Notes: generated from the sequence alone by a model not told the origin. DNA of 64,000 nucleotides from Acidimicrobiales bacterium (GCA_041394265.1 JAWKIO010000005.1:3596001-3660000), one strand, 5' to 3'. Shown: positions 36,138 to 44,077, numbered from the stretch's first letter. Made by a program: numbers and translations.

Positions 36138-36864
36138 GCAACATCTTGATGATCGCAGTGCACCCCGATGAACAAGGCGACGGCGTCGGTCGGCGGCTCC
36201 TGAGCGAAGCGCTCGCCGATCTGAGCGCGGCCGGGGCCGCGTATGTCGAGGCGTACGTCCGGGACTTCCCGGCCATGAAGCAGCCCGCATGTTGCTGCGC
36301 TCGGAAGGTCTCGAAAGCCGAGCGGTCCAGCCGGCGCTGTTGTATCGGACGGCGGAGCATCCCGGACGCATGGCAATCCGGCCGGTGGGAGTGCGCCCGA
36401 TCGACGACGCCGATGTCGAGCAGTGTGTTCGGTTCGGCTTGGAGGCTTTCTGAGCCGTGTACGCCTCGTTCGAGAACTTGTACGGACCGGAGCTCTTCGT
36501 GCGTATCGAGCCGGACTGGGAAGCATCACAGGCGTCGTACATTCGCAGCGCCATCACCGACCCTGACGATGAGGCGTGGATCTATGAGATCGACGGTGAG
36601 CCGGCCGGTTTCGTTGTGGTCGAGATGGACGACCACGGGGTGGCTGATATCGATCTTCTCGCCGTTGACCCGAAGCATCAGGGAAATGGGATCGCGACGA
36701 CGCTGAACCGGTTTGCGTTCGATCGCTACCAGGAAGCGTCCATGGAGTTCGTCGTTGTCGCTACCGCCAACGACGAGGGCCACACCCCCGCTCGGAGCTC
36801 CTACGAACGAGCGGGCTTCGAACCGATGGCGATCCAGTGGGACCTGCATATCAAGAGATTGTGA
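36074..36864 (+). pseudogene. Truncated, mutated copy of the tandem GNAT gene
   Basis: Copies 32010-32802 at high identity but lacks the first 68 codons or so. A one-base deletion in a C-run (about 36268) breaks the first domain. A CGA-to-TGA change at about 36450 separates it from the second domain, which still reads from 36457 to the end (LFVRIEPDWEASQ...YERAGFEPMA). If expressed, only the second GNAT domain would survive. Confidence 0.9.
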
Positions 36865-36903
36865 CAACTGATCCGAATGGCTGCGCTCAGGGTGCCCTTC
36901 GTT

Positions 36904-36966
36904 ACGTCCCACGGCCGGCGATCAGGGACGTTCGTTCAATGGTCTGCGGCGAGTGGTAGGGGACGG
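36904..36966 (+). repeat. Cassette-junction repeat S26
   Basis: ACGTCCCACGGCCGGCG (core 36915-36920), ATCAGGGACG, then GAGTGGTAGGGGACG at 35 bp. Identical to S23 on the left, different on the right. Confidence 0.92.
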
Positions 36967-37351
36967 TCGCGTGCATGCTCGGTTGCTTTCTCATCCAGCT
37001 TTGCTTTGGGCCGATGGTTTGCCACGATCTCGGTCCGATGATCATCGACGATGGTCATGGGACGGCAGGGGTGCGACCTCGAGCAGGCGATCAGGGCGAT
37101 GGTTCGACTCTGGCGGTCGCGTCCTATGGGCGACGTAGCGGGTTGTGGACGTGATGTCTCGGACCGAAGGTTGCGACGCCGCCCTCGGCGAGGCCGATGA
37201 ATTGCGATCCGTCCGGAAGCATCGAGTCGATGATGTCAGGTGCCGCCGGCTCGCTCTCGAGCAACGATGAAGGGCTGTCCACCGTCGGAGGCCGGTTCCT
37301 GTCGATCCGGATGCTTGGCTTTGCGTGCTGGCAAGACGGCGGAGGGAGTCG
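36967..37351. other. Gap without a supported gene
   Basis: About 385 bp between S26 and the stop of the next minus-strand gene. Short minus-strand frames (about 37130-37330) have plausible composition but no start, ribosome site or known domain; possibly a gene tail remnant. Confidence 0.3.
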
Positions 37352-38056
37352 CTAGTCGCCTCGCCACACGAGATGGGGGCCGAGACGCGGATTGTCGAAG
37401 ATCTCGCGCGGCATGTTGGTCAGCCCGGCACCGAGCTCGATGTGATGTTCTGTCGATGGCCCGGCGAACACGCGATAGGTGCCGAGCGAGTCCGCCAAGT
37501 CGAAGTCGAGTGACCGGGCGATCGCCCAGACCCGCTCGGTGGCCTCGTCCGCTGGCATGTCGATTGGTTCGGTCTCGGCTGAGAGCCGGGCACCGGTCTC
37601 CGCCACGACGTAGGACCGTCCCCAATCGTGGGAGACCTTCTCGAAGGACCGGACTAGCACGTTGTCGCGCCAGTAGAAGAACTCGAAGCCGTCGTCGGTG
37701 TCGGGGAGCGAGCAGAGAAGCACCTCTTCGGCCTTGCTCGTCATTCGGCTGAGAACGTCGGGCGCAGATCGTGAGTGGAACTTCGCCCACTCCCAGTCGT
37801 CCCCGATGACGGTCCAATCGGGCGAGTTCCCGACGACGACGTATCGCTGGCGTTCTACGAGCGCACTTGTTGGTTGGTAGGCGTCGAGCCCGAGTAGCTC
37901 GAGAAGCTGGTCGTCTTCCATCCTCATCCGCGACCGGACGAACACGTACGAGCCGGAATGAAGCTGTCCAGAGTCAAGAAACGGCGAGACCACTGGCGAA
38001 GTATCGGCACGGAAGCTCGCCGACTGGAGCCGCCCCGGCAAACCCGTGCGTTCCAT
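37352..38056 (-). CDS. Hypothetical protein, 234 aa
   Basis: Soluble protein from the ATG at 38056. The first half has LLELLGLDAYQPTS and VGNSPDWTVIGDDWEWAKFHS. The second half has FEFFYWRDNVLVRSFEKVSHDWGRSYVVAETG and ends GPHLVWRGD. The aromatic, strand-rich pattern recalls small contact-toxin immunity-type proteins, but no family can be assigned. Minus strand, sole gene between S26 and S27. Confidence 0.65.
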   Translation of the reverse strand: MERTGLPGRLQSASFRADTSPVVSPFLDSGQLHSGSYVFVRSRMRMEDDQLLELLGLDAYQPTSALVERQRYVVVGNSPDWTVIGDDWEWAKFHSRSAPDVLSRMTSKAEEVLLCSLPDTDDGFEFFYWRDNVLVRSFEKVSHDWGRSYVVAETGARLSAETEPIDMPADEATERVWAIARSLDFDLADSLGTYRVFAGPSTEHHIELGAGLTNMPREIFDNPRLGPHLVWRGD

Positions 38057-38070
38057 CCACCAGGGGACCA

Positions 38071-38130
38071 CTTGCGCAACCGGCGTTGTGGGGCACCTTC
38101 CGTGCCTCGGCCATGAGCGGTAGGGATGGC
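38071..38130 (+). repeat. Cassette-junction repeat S27
   Basis: TGCGCAACCGGCG (core 38081-38086), TTGTGGGGCACC, then GAGCGGTAGGGATGG at 34 bp. It shares its post-core 30 bp with S13. Confidence 0.9.
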
Positions 38131-38224
38131 CCCTCGTTGCTCGATCGGGATCGATCACCAGCACTGAAAATCGCTGAGCCGAAGCTGATCGTGGTGATCG
38201 ACGCTCACCGGTGCGTCACAGCGC

Positions 38225-38366
38225 ACGTTTCATGTACCGAGCGTGGTGTTGCAGCGATACGTCCCCACCGAACGTGACGAAACGTGTCCGCGGACACGTT
38301 TCAAGTACCGAGCGTGGCAGTACCGCGTCACACCCCCACGCAACGTGACGAAACATGTCCGCGGAT
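38225..38366. repeat. Two 71-bp tandem repeats with a 24-bp perfect palindrome
   Basis: ACGTTTCATGTACCGAGCGTGG (38225) recurs at 38296, and AACGTGACGAAACRTGTCC recurs with the same 71-bp period. At the junction, GAAACGTGTCC-GC-GGACACGTTTC (38279-38302) is a perfect palindrome. The unit between S27 and S28 has no credible gene, so this may be an operator cluster, a structured RNA or a small replication-like element. Confidence 0.75.
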
Positions 38367-38529
38367 GCATTTGCGCAACGTTGACGTAGAGCGATGAGCG
38401 AGCGAGGCATGGTGGCACAGTGCTCGATGATGACGGTTGCGCCGGTGTCACGGTGTGCACTCCCCATTCCCTGGCCGCGACCGAGCAGCGGTTGAACATC
38501 GTCCAAATGCCGGGTCGCCACGCATTCAG

Positions 38530-38594
38530 CTGACCCGCAGAACCGGCGTTGTGGGGCGTTGTTCGAGACCAGAACCCTGAGCGGTGGGGGTATC
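38530..38594 (+). repeat. Cassette-junction repeat S28
   Basis: CCCGCAGAACCGGCG (core 38543-38548), TTGTGGGGCG, then GAGCGGTGGGGGTA at 35 bp. It is the last recognisable site before the integrase side. Confidence 0.88.
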
Positions 38595-38654
38595 GGTGAA
38601 CCGCGACCACACAAACTCTACGGGTTGGCCGCTCGAGCGTCGGTGGAGACGGCT

Positions 38655-38954
38655 CTACGCGAGGGTCAGGGGTTCGATTTGGTCGAGGGTTCCGGCGAGG
38701 CGGTCTCGTTGGACCTCGAGTTCGTAGCGGCTCTGAAGATTCAGCCAGAACCGTTCGCTGGTGCCGAAGTACCGAGCCAGGCGCAGTGCAGTGTCGGCGG
38801 TGATCCCGCGTTTGCCGTGCACGATCTCGTTGATCCGCCGCGGCGGTACACCGATGGCCACCGCGACGCGGTGTTGGGTGATGCCGAGCGGCTCGAGGTA
38901 GTCGAGCATCAGGATCTCACCAGGGTGGATGGGTTCCATGGTGGGCGTGGTCAT
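38655..38954 (-). CDS. higA: HigA-family antitoxin
   Basis: 99 residues from the ATG at 38954. PIHPGEILMLDYLEPLGITQHRVAVAIGVPPRRINEIVHGKRGITADTALRLARYFGTSERFWLNLQ is the standard XRE helix-turn-helix HigA. It neutralises HigB and represses the operon. The toxin-first order with an 11-bp gap is the usual higBA order. TA pairs are common stabilisers of cassette arrays; this one is the unit nearest the integrase. Confidence 0.92.
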   Translation of the reverse strand: MTTPTMEPIHPGEILMLDYLEPLGITQHRVAVAIGVPPRRINEIVHGKRGITADTALRLARYFGTSERFWLNLQSRYELEVQRDRLAGTLDQIEPLTLA

Positions 38955-38965
38955 GTCATCTTCTC

Positions 38966-39259
38966 TCAGTGGTAGTCCACGATCTCGATGTCTTCGGGCC
39001 CGGCGGTGGTCCAGCGGAAGCAGATGCGCCACTGGTCGTTGACTCGGATGCTGTAGGTGTTTGCTCGGTCGCCCTTGAGTTTCTCGAGGCGGTTGCCGGG
39101 CGGAACCCGGAGGTCGCCGATCTGGTCTGCGGCGTCGAGGATGAGCAGCTCTCGAAGGGCGGCGCGTTGTGTGGGTTGGTCGAGGCGTTTCGATCGTTGC
39201 CGGTGCCAGACGCGTTCGGCGTCTTTGTCACGGAACGACTGCAACATCTCGATGAGCAT
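38966..39259 (-). CDS. higB: HigB-family mRNA interferase toxin
   Basis: 97 residues, RelE/HigB fold. LIEMLQSFRDKDAERVWHRQRSKRL, then LRVPPGNRLEKLKGDRANTYSIRVNDQWRICFRW with the basic and aromatic residues that contact mRNA, ending IEIVDYH. It should cleave mRNA in the ribosome. The ATG at 39259 lies inside the operator palindrome, implying a very short or absent leader. Confidence 0.92.
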   Translation of the reverse strand: MLIEMLQSFRDKDAERVWHRQRSKRLDQPTQRAALRELLILDAADQIGDLRVPPGNRLEKLKGDRANTYSIRVNDQWRICFRWTTAGPEDIEIVDYH

Positions 39260-39275
39260 AACGTAGTGCGTTATG
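39257..39275. promoter_or_regulatory. Probable HigA operator
   Basis: CATAACG-TAGTG-CGTTATG is a perfect 7-bp inverted repeat over the higB start codon. A further CGTTATG half-site lies at 39285-39291. HigA antitoxins typically bind such palindromes at their own promoter. Confidence 0.7.
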
Positions 39276-39292
39276 AACGGCAAGCGTTATGG

Positions 39293-39982
39293 TCGTTCGA
39301 TCAGGGGCCGGCCGGTTGGAGTGCCCTGGGCGTTTCACCCGGTTGCAGGTATCGCCCGCGTACCCGACGAGGGCGCAGTGATAGTCGTCCCATATCGCGC
39401 GGCCGATATCCAACTGGGGCATGCCCGTGAAGTGCCGGTAGGTGACGCTTTGATATCGCGACGACAGTGGCTGTCAGGACGGAGCGTCGGCTCTTGTAGT
39501 TCATGCCAGTCGGGTGCCAGGGCGTGCCGGGTCCTCGATGCGGGCAGCCAGGGCGCAAGCAACTCCGGGTGGCGTTGGATCGCCATGGTTGGTGGCGGCT
39601 TGAGCGAATCGCTTGAGGCGACGCCGCCACTCTCGTTCGCCGATGGGGCGGGGCTGCGGTCGCACAGTTGGTGTTGTCATTGTCGTCAGTGCTCGTCGCC
39701 GGCCAATGACGGGGCGTCCGGGGCCATCGCGTTGTTCGTAGATCTCAGCCGGAGCTGGGAGCCCGGAGCAGAGACGTTGGCGGGCGGCCCGATCGATCTG
39801 AAGGTGGCATGCGTGGGAGCCGATGCGGGTGGACATCCGTGGTTTGGACGAGCTACCTGATGTTGATTCCGGCGACGATCGGATTCGAGCCGACCCGATT
39901 CAATCTGGTGGCCTCGGCCAATCGGTTCCCGGCCTGCGAAGAGGCGTCGAGCTGGCCGATGTGAGCGCATTGCTCAGTTGGC
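39293..39982 (-). other. Decayed region between higBA and the HxlR gene
   Basis: Minus-strand frames at 39501-39836 (EREWRRRLKRFAQAATNHGD) and 39335-39586 (ELLAPWLPASRTRHALAPDWHEL) look like pieces of one protein separated by a frameshift near 39590. No family is recognised. There is no junction repeat here; the array appears to end near 39.3 kb. Confidence 0.4.
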
Positions 39983-40390
39983 TCATGACGTTGTCTGGGT
40001 GGATGGCGAGTGCTGGTCAGTCCAGGCTTGCATGGCGTCGAGGACGGTGTGAAGCGAGGTACCCAACGGCGTGAGTCCGTACGAGACTGCGGCGTTGCCG
40101 CACTCATCGATGTCCACTACCTTCTCGACGAGGCCATCGGCGATGAGCCCGTCAAGACTCTGGTGAAGGACCTTGCGGGCAATCGGCCTCAGACGGCGGC
40201 AGAGCTGACCGTGACGGACCGGGCCGTCGTGCAGGCTGGCGATGATCGTGAGAGTCCACTTTCGGCCCAGGATCGATCCGAGCGGGCCGAGCTGGCTGGG
40301 TTCCCAGCACGACCGTGAACCGGCGTGATTGATCATGCACCTCGGCTCGCTCGCCCAGGATCCGCTTGGTCGCTGCGTCAACTCATCCAC
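39983..40390 (-). CDS. HxlR-family transcriptional regulator
   Basis: 135 residues (an ATG at 40336 could be the true start). SQLGPLGSILGRKWTLTIIASLHDGPVRHGQLCRRL...LHQSLDGLIADGLVEKVV is the winged helix of HxlR proteins. A Cys just before it (RSCWEP) is the usual redox-sensing position. Its targets are unknown; the palindrome just upstream suggests autoregulation. It sits between the array end and the integrase. Confidence 0.85.
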   Translation of the reverse strand: MDELTQRPSGSWASEPRCMINHAGSRSCWEPSQLGPLGSILGRKWTLTIIASLHDGPVRHGQLCRRLRPIARKVLHQSLDGLIADGLVEKVVDIDECGNAAVSYGLTPLGTSLHTVLDAMQAWTDQHSPSTQTTS

Positions 40391-40406
40391 TGTCCGCCTC
40401 CTTCAA

Positions 40407-40430
40407 CCGTCACCTTCACTTGGTAACGGT
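40407..40430. promoter_or_regulatory. Probable HxlR operator
   Basis: ACCGTCACC-TTCACT-GGTAACGGT: 8 of 9 positions are inverted-symmetric. It lies 17 bp upstream of the HxlR start codon. Confidence 0.55.
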
Positions 40431-40558
40431 CAAAGAGGCCATGGGGAGCGCGATCCCCTGTGCGGATTGGGGGACTCTGCCCTCGGCCCGAAACCTGGCG
40501 CCCAGCCAGAGTGTCGACCCGCACGGTGATCCCCAGTGACCCAGCAGGCGACCCTTGT

Positions 40559-41830
40559 TCAGGGCTCGTCTGGCTGGTCGGTGCTGAGTGTCGGGTCGAG
40601 GAGTTCGGCGGCGCGGCGAGCAGTGTCTTGGGGCCTGGTTCCCAGGCTGCGGACGTACTCGGCGGTGGTAGCGGTGTCGACATGCCCGACGTGGCGAGCG
40701 ATGTCGGCCAGGTCGAGGCCGCCGTTGGCGTAGAGCGCGGTGATCACGGTGCGTCGGCCGGTGTGGGTGGCGAGTCCGGTGGGGTCGAGGCCGGCCGCTC
40801 GTGCTGCCCGTTCGATCGTGTGAACGACTGACTGGCGATTGACGAGCGATCCGTCCGAAGTGGTGAACACCATCGAGAGCCGTTGACCCTCGAAGGAATG
40901 TGTTGGCCAGGCGAGCCCGAACGTTTCTCGTTCGGCTTCGTTGCGCGCTTTGTGTTCGCGAAGGTGGACAACGGAGGCGGGTGCCAAGAAGTGGACGCCT
41001 TGTGCTCCGGAGGTCTTGGTCTGTCCGAGCACCGTGCCGGTTGACGGGCTGTAGGTGGCGCCGCGCTGGATGTGAGCGGTGCTGGCCTCGAGGTCGAGAT
41101 CCTCCCAGGCCAAGCCGAGCACCTCGCTCACACGCCAACCCTGGCAGAACAGCAAGGTGACCGTGGCGCCAAGCCGGAACTGCTGCGCAGCGAGGATGAG
41201 CTTCTTGGCGTCGTCGGGCGCTAGCGCCCGCCCAGCATTGACCCGCTGAGCGCGAGGCGCTCGGACGAGGTCGAACGGATTCGCCGGTATGAGATCGAGC
41301 TTCACCGCTTCGGAGAACGCTTGCCGCGCAACCTTCCGGGAGTTCAGCACGGTGAGCGGAGCGTGGCGATCGAGCTGGTTGGCTTGCCACGCAATCAGCG
41401 TCTCGGCACGCACATCGACCACCGCGCGTGAGCCCAACTGCGTCTTGAAGTAGCCGCCGAAACGGCGGTAGCTGTCGTAGGTCGAGGCCTTGACCTGATG
41501 GCGAGCGATCGAGTTCAGCCACCAGTCGATGAGCTCGGCGACGGTCGTGTCACGACTGAACTGGCTCGGGGTGGGGGAGACCTGCTCGAGCTCGGCAAGC
41601 TTCTCCGCTCGCCGTTGCTCGACCTCCGCACGAGTTGCCGCAGTCAGTCGCTTCATTCGACCGTCAGCGCCTCGATAGGTGGCGCGCCATCGACCATTGG
41701 TTGTTGTGCCGTTGGCTCGCGTCGCTGGCGGCTCGAAGTAGACCGAACCGTCGCCGTTCGGGTTCTTGGCCGCAACGATGTAGCCGCCGTCGCTGTCAGT
41801 TGTACGTTTCCCGCGTGGCTTTCTCGGCAC
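40559..41830 (-). CDS. int: Phage-type tyrosine recombinase (integrase)
   Basis: 423 residues from GTG at 41830. The frame stays open to 41965, but those codons only read through the DNA arm repeats (YSRG repeated), so the start must be later. The N-terminal arm-binding region (GDGSVYFEPP...NGRWRATYRG) is followed by a SAM-like core-binding domain. The catalytic part has GWRVSEVLGLAWEDLDLE (R), GQTKTSG (K), HTGRRTVITALY (HxxR), HVGH (H) and TTAEYV (Tyr). No IntI-specific insert is seen. It points towards ssrA, its expected target. Confidence 0.92.
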   Translation of the reverse strand: MPRKPRGKRTTDSDGGYIVAAKNPNGDGSVYFEPPATRANGTTTNGRWRATYRGADGRMKRLTAATRAEVEQRRAEKLAELEQVSPTPSQFSRDTTVAELIDWWLNSIARHQVKASTYDSYRRFGGYFKTQLGSRAVVDVRAETLIAWQANQLDRHAPLTVLNSRKVARQAFSEAVKLDLIPANPFDLVRAPRAQRVNAGRALAPDDAKKLILAAQQFRLGATVTLLFCQGWRVSEVLGLAWEDLDLEASTAHIQRGATYSPSTGTVLGQTKTSGAQGVHFLAPASVVHLREHKARNEAERETFGLAWPTHSFEGQRLSMVFTTSDGSLVNRQSVVHTIERAARAAGLDPTGLATHTGRRTVITALYANGGLDLADIARHVGHVDTATTAEYVRSLGTRPQDTARRAAELLDPTLSTDQPDEP

Positions 41831-41888
41831 AGCCCGACGCCCCCATCCCGGCTGCAATCGGGTGAACAACCGTGGCGCAAGCCTAGCC

Positions 41889-41946
41889 CCGCGGGAGTTA
41901 CCGCGGGAGTAACGATCCGCCGAAAGGGCGTAACCGCGGGAGTAAC
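41889..41946. repeat. Integrase arm-type direct repeats
   Basis: CCGCGGGAGTTAC (41889), CCGCGGGAGTAAC (41901) and CCGCGGGAGTAAC (41934) lie between the integrase start and ssrA, as expected for arm sites of the attachment region. Spacings are 12 and 33 bp. Confidence 0.75.
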
Positions 41947-42003
41947 GCCCCAGAAACGATCTCACGCCTCAGTGGAAAGCTGTGGACAAAAGTCCTGGTA
42001 AAC

Positions 42004-42036
42004 GAGTCGGGATCCGCACCTTGGCAGATCCCGGGA
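42004..42036. terminator. Possible hairpin downstream of ssrA
   Basis: GGGATC at about 42010 and GATCCC at about 42028 can pair around a 12-nt loop, about 20 bp beyond the tmRNA 3' end. No U-run, so it may be a processing or termination hairpin, or part of the attachment site. Confidence 0.35.
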
Positions 42037-42056
42037 AACGTCTGCGTATGAAGTTG

Positions 42057-42440
42057 TGGAGCTGGGGGGAATCGAACCCCCGTCCGCCAAGGAGTCATCG
42101 GAGCCGCTACGACCGTTCCCGAGGTTCCGGCCTTGAAGGCAACCGGTCTGCCGGGTCAGCTGGGCTTGCGCCCTACCTCACAGTCTTTCCTGGGAGTCAG
42201 CGGTCTTTCCCTGCCGGCAGTGGTCTCTCCCACCGTCCACCACTACTTCTGTTGCCGGGCTGTAGTGGTCTGGCCCCGCGTGACCTCACGGCTCGCAGTT
42301 TTCCTCTTCACTGCCCTAAATCAGGCGGCGAGAGCGAAGTCAGCCTTGTTGGCGCTTCTGTTGATGCCCTGTTTTACGAGTCTGAGCAACTCGGGTCGCA
42401 ACTACGACTTCTCGTCTCGACGTCGAAACCGGTCAGCCCC
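42057..42440 (-). ncRNA. ssrA: Transfer-messenger RNA
   Basis: The 5' end GGGGCTGACCGGTTTCGACG pairs with CAGCTCC at the 3' end to form the tRNA-like acceptor stem. The T-arm GGGGTTCGATTCCCC is clear. The resume frame at 42323-42355 encodes the tag ANKADFALAA and ends TGA. CCA is not encoded (the DNA reads ACAAC), so it is added later. tmRNA rescues stalled ribosomes with SmpB, whose gene lies 9.5 kb downstream. The 3' end is the likely integration site of the adjacent integrase. Confidence 0.95.
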
Positions 42441-42475
42441 GTGTCGATAGAGATGCAGATGTTGCTTGCATGCTC

Positions 42476-42481
42476 TGTCAA
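42476..42481 (-). promoter_or_regulatory. ssrA -35 element
   Basis: TTGACA on the minus strand, 36 bp before the mature 5' end. A weak -10 (TGCATC-like) follows after about 17-18 bp. The primary transcript would then be trimmed by RNase P. Confidence 0.5.
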
Positions 42482-42576
42482 ATAGCTCGCTCCCGAGGGA
42501 GCATGACAAGACTAGCGTCACCGAGGCTCGGCGAGTTCCCGAGTTGCGTGGCGGTCTCTGTCCGGGTGTGGGGCAA

Positions 42577-44022
42577 TCACTCGCGGTCGCCCCAGAGGCT
42601 GAGTCGGAGCTCGTCGACGCATTGCCCGACGCTGGGTTTCGCATCGAGGATCATGGAGGGCGCTGCCTCCGGAGAGTATTCGGGCCAGCGGGGAAGACCG
42701 TCCAAGTTGGGGCTTCCCGTGCGAGCAAATGCGCAGATCGCGCCGGACCACACCGTGGCCAGGTGCTGGGTGGTTGGGTCGCTCGGGTCGTGCATGGTCA
42801 TCGGACTGTCAAGTGTGTCGAGAATGAATGGGATGTCGCAGCCGTGGGTGGCGCCGAGTACGCCGCCGAAGCTCGTCGTCGGGAAGTCGAACCGGTAGAG
42901 AAAGGTCACTCGATTGCCGCTTGCGCTGGCATCGGCGCAGCGGAGGGCCAGGCGCCGGAACGAGTCGGTGAAGACCTCGGTGGCGAGGCGCCGCTCGTCG
43001 GCGTCAGGTGACGCGGCTCGTAGCCCCGCCAGGTAGCGGCCAGCGCCGACGGGCGGATCGAGGAGTCGCACGCCAAGAGCGGTCGCCGCGGCCAGCGCCG
43101 GAGAGTCGGCGCCGAGCATGGCGGTGAAGAGTGTCCCTTCGTCGGCGGTGGTGCCGATCATGAGAGCGTCGAGCGGCGCCGCCGTGTCGCTGAGCGCATC
43201 GATGGGATCGGACGTGATGACCGTGCCGTCGATACCGGCATTGATGATCCCCAGCGTCTGCTGCGCAGCGACCAACTGATCGCTCGACGCTCCGAGAAGC
43301 GCGTCTCCGAGTCCTTCGATCGTGACGCCGAGTGCGGCGGCGAGTGGCACGTGAAGATCTGGCGGCTCGGGAAGCAGGGAACCGGGGCTCGCGACGATCG
43401 CCCGCCGGAACAGTCCGTGCGATGCGGGTGCTGCGATCAATCCCAGAACCGAGCCGGCACCGGCGGACTGTCCTGCGACGGTGACGTTGTCCGGATCGCC
43501 GCCGAAGGAGCTGATGTTGTCGCGAATCCAGCCCAGCGCTGCGATTTGGTCGGCGATGCCGTTGGCGGCGGAACCGACGTGGTCGGTTCCCAGGCACGAC
43601 ACGTCGACGAAGCCGAACAACCCGAGGCGATAGTTGATCGCAACGACCGTGACGTCGTGGCGAGCGGCGATGGCGCTGCCGTCGTAGTCGCTCGCCGCTC
43701 CCATGACGTACGAGCCGCCGTGGATCCAGACCAGCACCGGCCGTGCACCCCGATCGGCGGCCGGTGTGTACACGTCGAGGAAGAGGCAATCCTCGGATTG
43801 GATCTCGCCGGCAGGGGCGGGAAGCAGCGGGTTCGGAGGTTGTGGGCATCGATGGCCATGGACCGATGCGTCCTCGGTAGCGCTGGGTGAAAAGGGCCGC
43901 GGTGCCTGGAACCGCTCGGCCACTGCGTACCGGATGCCGAGAAACGCCTCGCACTCGCCCCGCTGCGTTCCCGTCCAGATGGTGGTTCCGTTCGTGGCTG
44001 TCGGTGGCGCTTGCACTCCCAT
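42577..44022 (-). CDS. Type B carboxylesterase
   Basis: 481 residues. Family marks: FLGIRYAVAERF near the start, SEDCLFLDVYTP, the oxyanion segment VWIHGGSYVMG, and the nucleophile elbow GQSAGAGSVLG with the catalytic Ser. A Glu and the GATHGCDIPFIL His follow in order. It should hydrolyse carboxyl esters in the cytosol. It is divergent from a TetR gene, with one palindrome between them, so it is probably derepressed by its substrate. Confidence 0.9.
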   Translation of the reverse strand: MGVQAPPTATNGTTIWTGTQRGECEAFLGIRYAVAERFQAPRPFSPSATEDASVHGHRCPQPPNPLLPAPAGEIQSEDCLFLDVYTPAADRGARPVLVWIHGGSYVMGAASDYDGSAIAARHDVTVVAINYRLGLFGFVDVSCLGTDHVGSAANGIADQIAALGWIRDNISSFGGDPDNVTVAGQSAGAGSVLGLIAAPASHGLFRRAIVASPGSLLPEPPDLHVPLAAALGVTIEGLGDALLGASSDQLVAAQQTLGIINAGIDGTVITSDPIDALSDTAAPLDALMIGTTADEGTLFTAMLGADSPALAAATALGVRLLDPPVGAGRYLAGLRAASPDADERRLATEVFTDSFRRLALRCADASASGNRVTFLYRFDFPTTSFGGVLGATHGCDIPFILDTLDSPMTMHDPSDPTTQHLATVWSGAICAFARTGSPNLDGLPRWPEYSPEAAPSMILDAKPSVGQCVDELRLSLWGDRE

Positions 44023-44042
44023 GGAATCGCTCCTTGGCGTTT

Positions 44043-44057
44043 CGTCAAATATTGACG
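44043..44057. promoter_or_regulatory. Probable TetR operator
   Basis: CGTCAA-ATA-TTGACG, a perfect inverted repeat between the divergent esterase and TetR genes, 21 bp from each start codon. It is likely the shared operator. Confidence 0.75.
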
Positions 44058-44077
44058 ATTTGCTAACCTACTCGGCG

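Noticed and set aside
983..38594. Junction repeats as canonical integron attC sites
   Set aside because: The GTTRRRY and RYYYAAC boxes are not conserved on either strand, site length is nearly constant and no IntI is seen. I therefore describe them only as attC-like in behaviour.
983..38594. Junction repeats as a CRISPR array
   Set aside because: Units between repeats are hundreds to thousands of bases, mostly protein-coding, and no cas gene is present.
983..38594. Junction repeats as simple transcription terminators
   Set aside because: They occur between diverging and converging genes alike, keep one orientation and lack U-runs. Only some have strong stems.
39862..39920. tRNA gene remnant on the minus strand (GGCTCGAATCC with an acceptor-like end)
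   Set aside because: No matching 5' acceptor half, D-arm or anticodon arm could be built around it.
41831..41965. N-terminal extension of the integrase
   Set aside because: Its repeated YSRG residues merely translate the arm-type DNA repeats, and a GTG at 41830 gives a normal family start.
42001..42060. A duplicated ssrA 3' end inside this window as the other island end
   Set aside because: No second copy of the tmRNA T-arm sequence was noticed elsewhere in the window; it may lie to the left of it.
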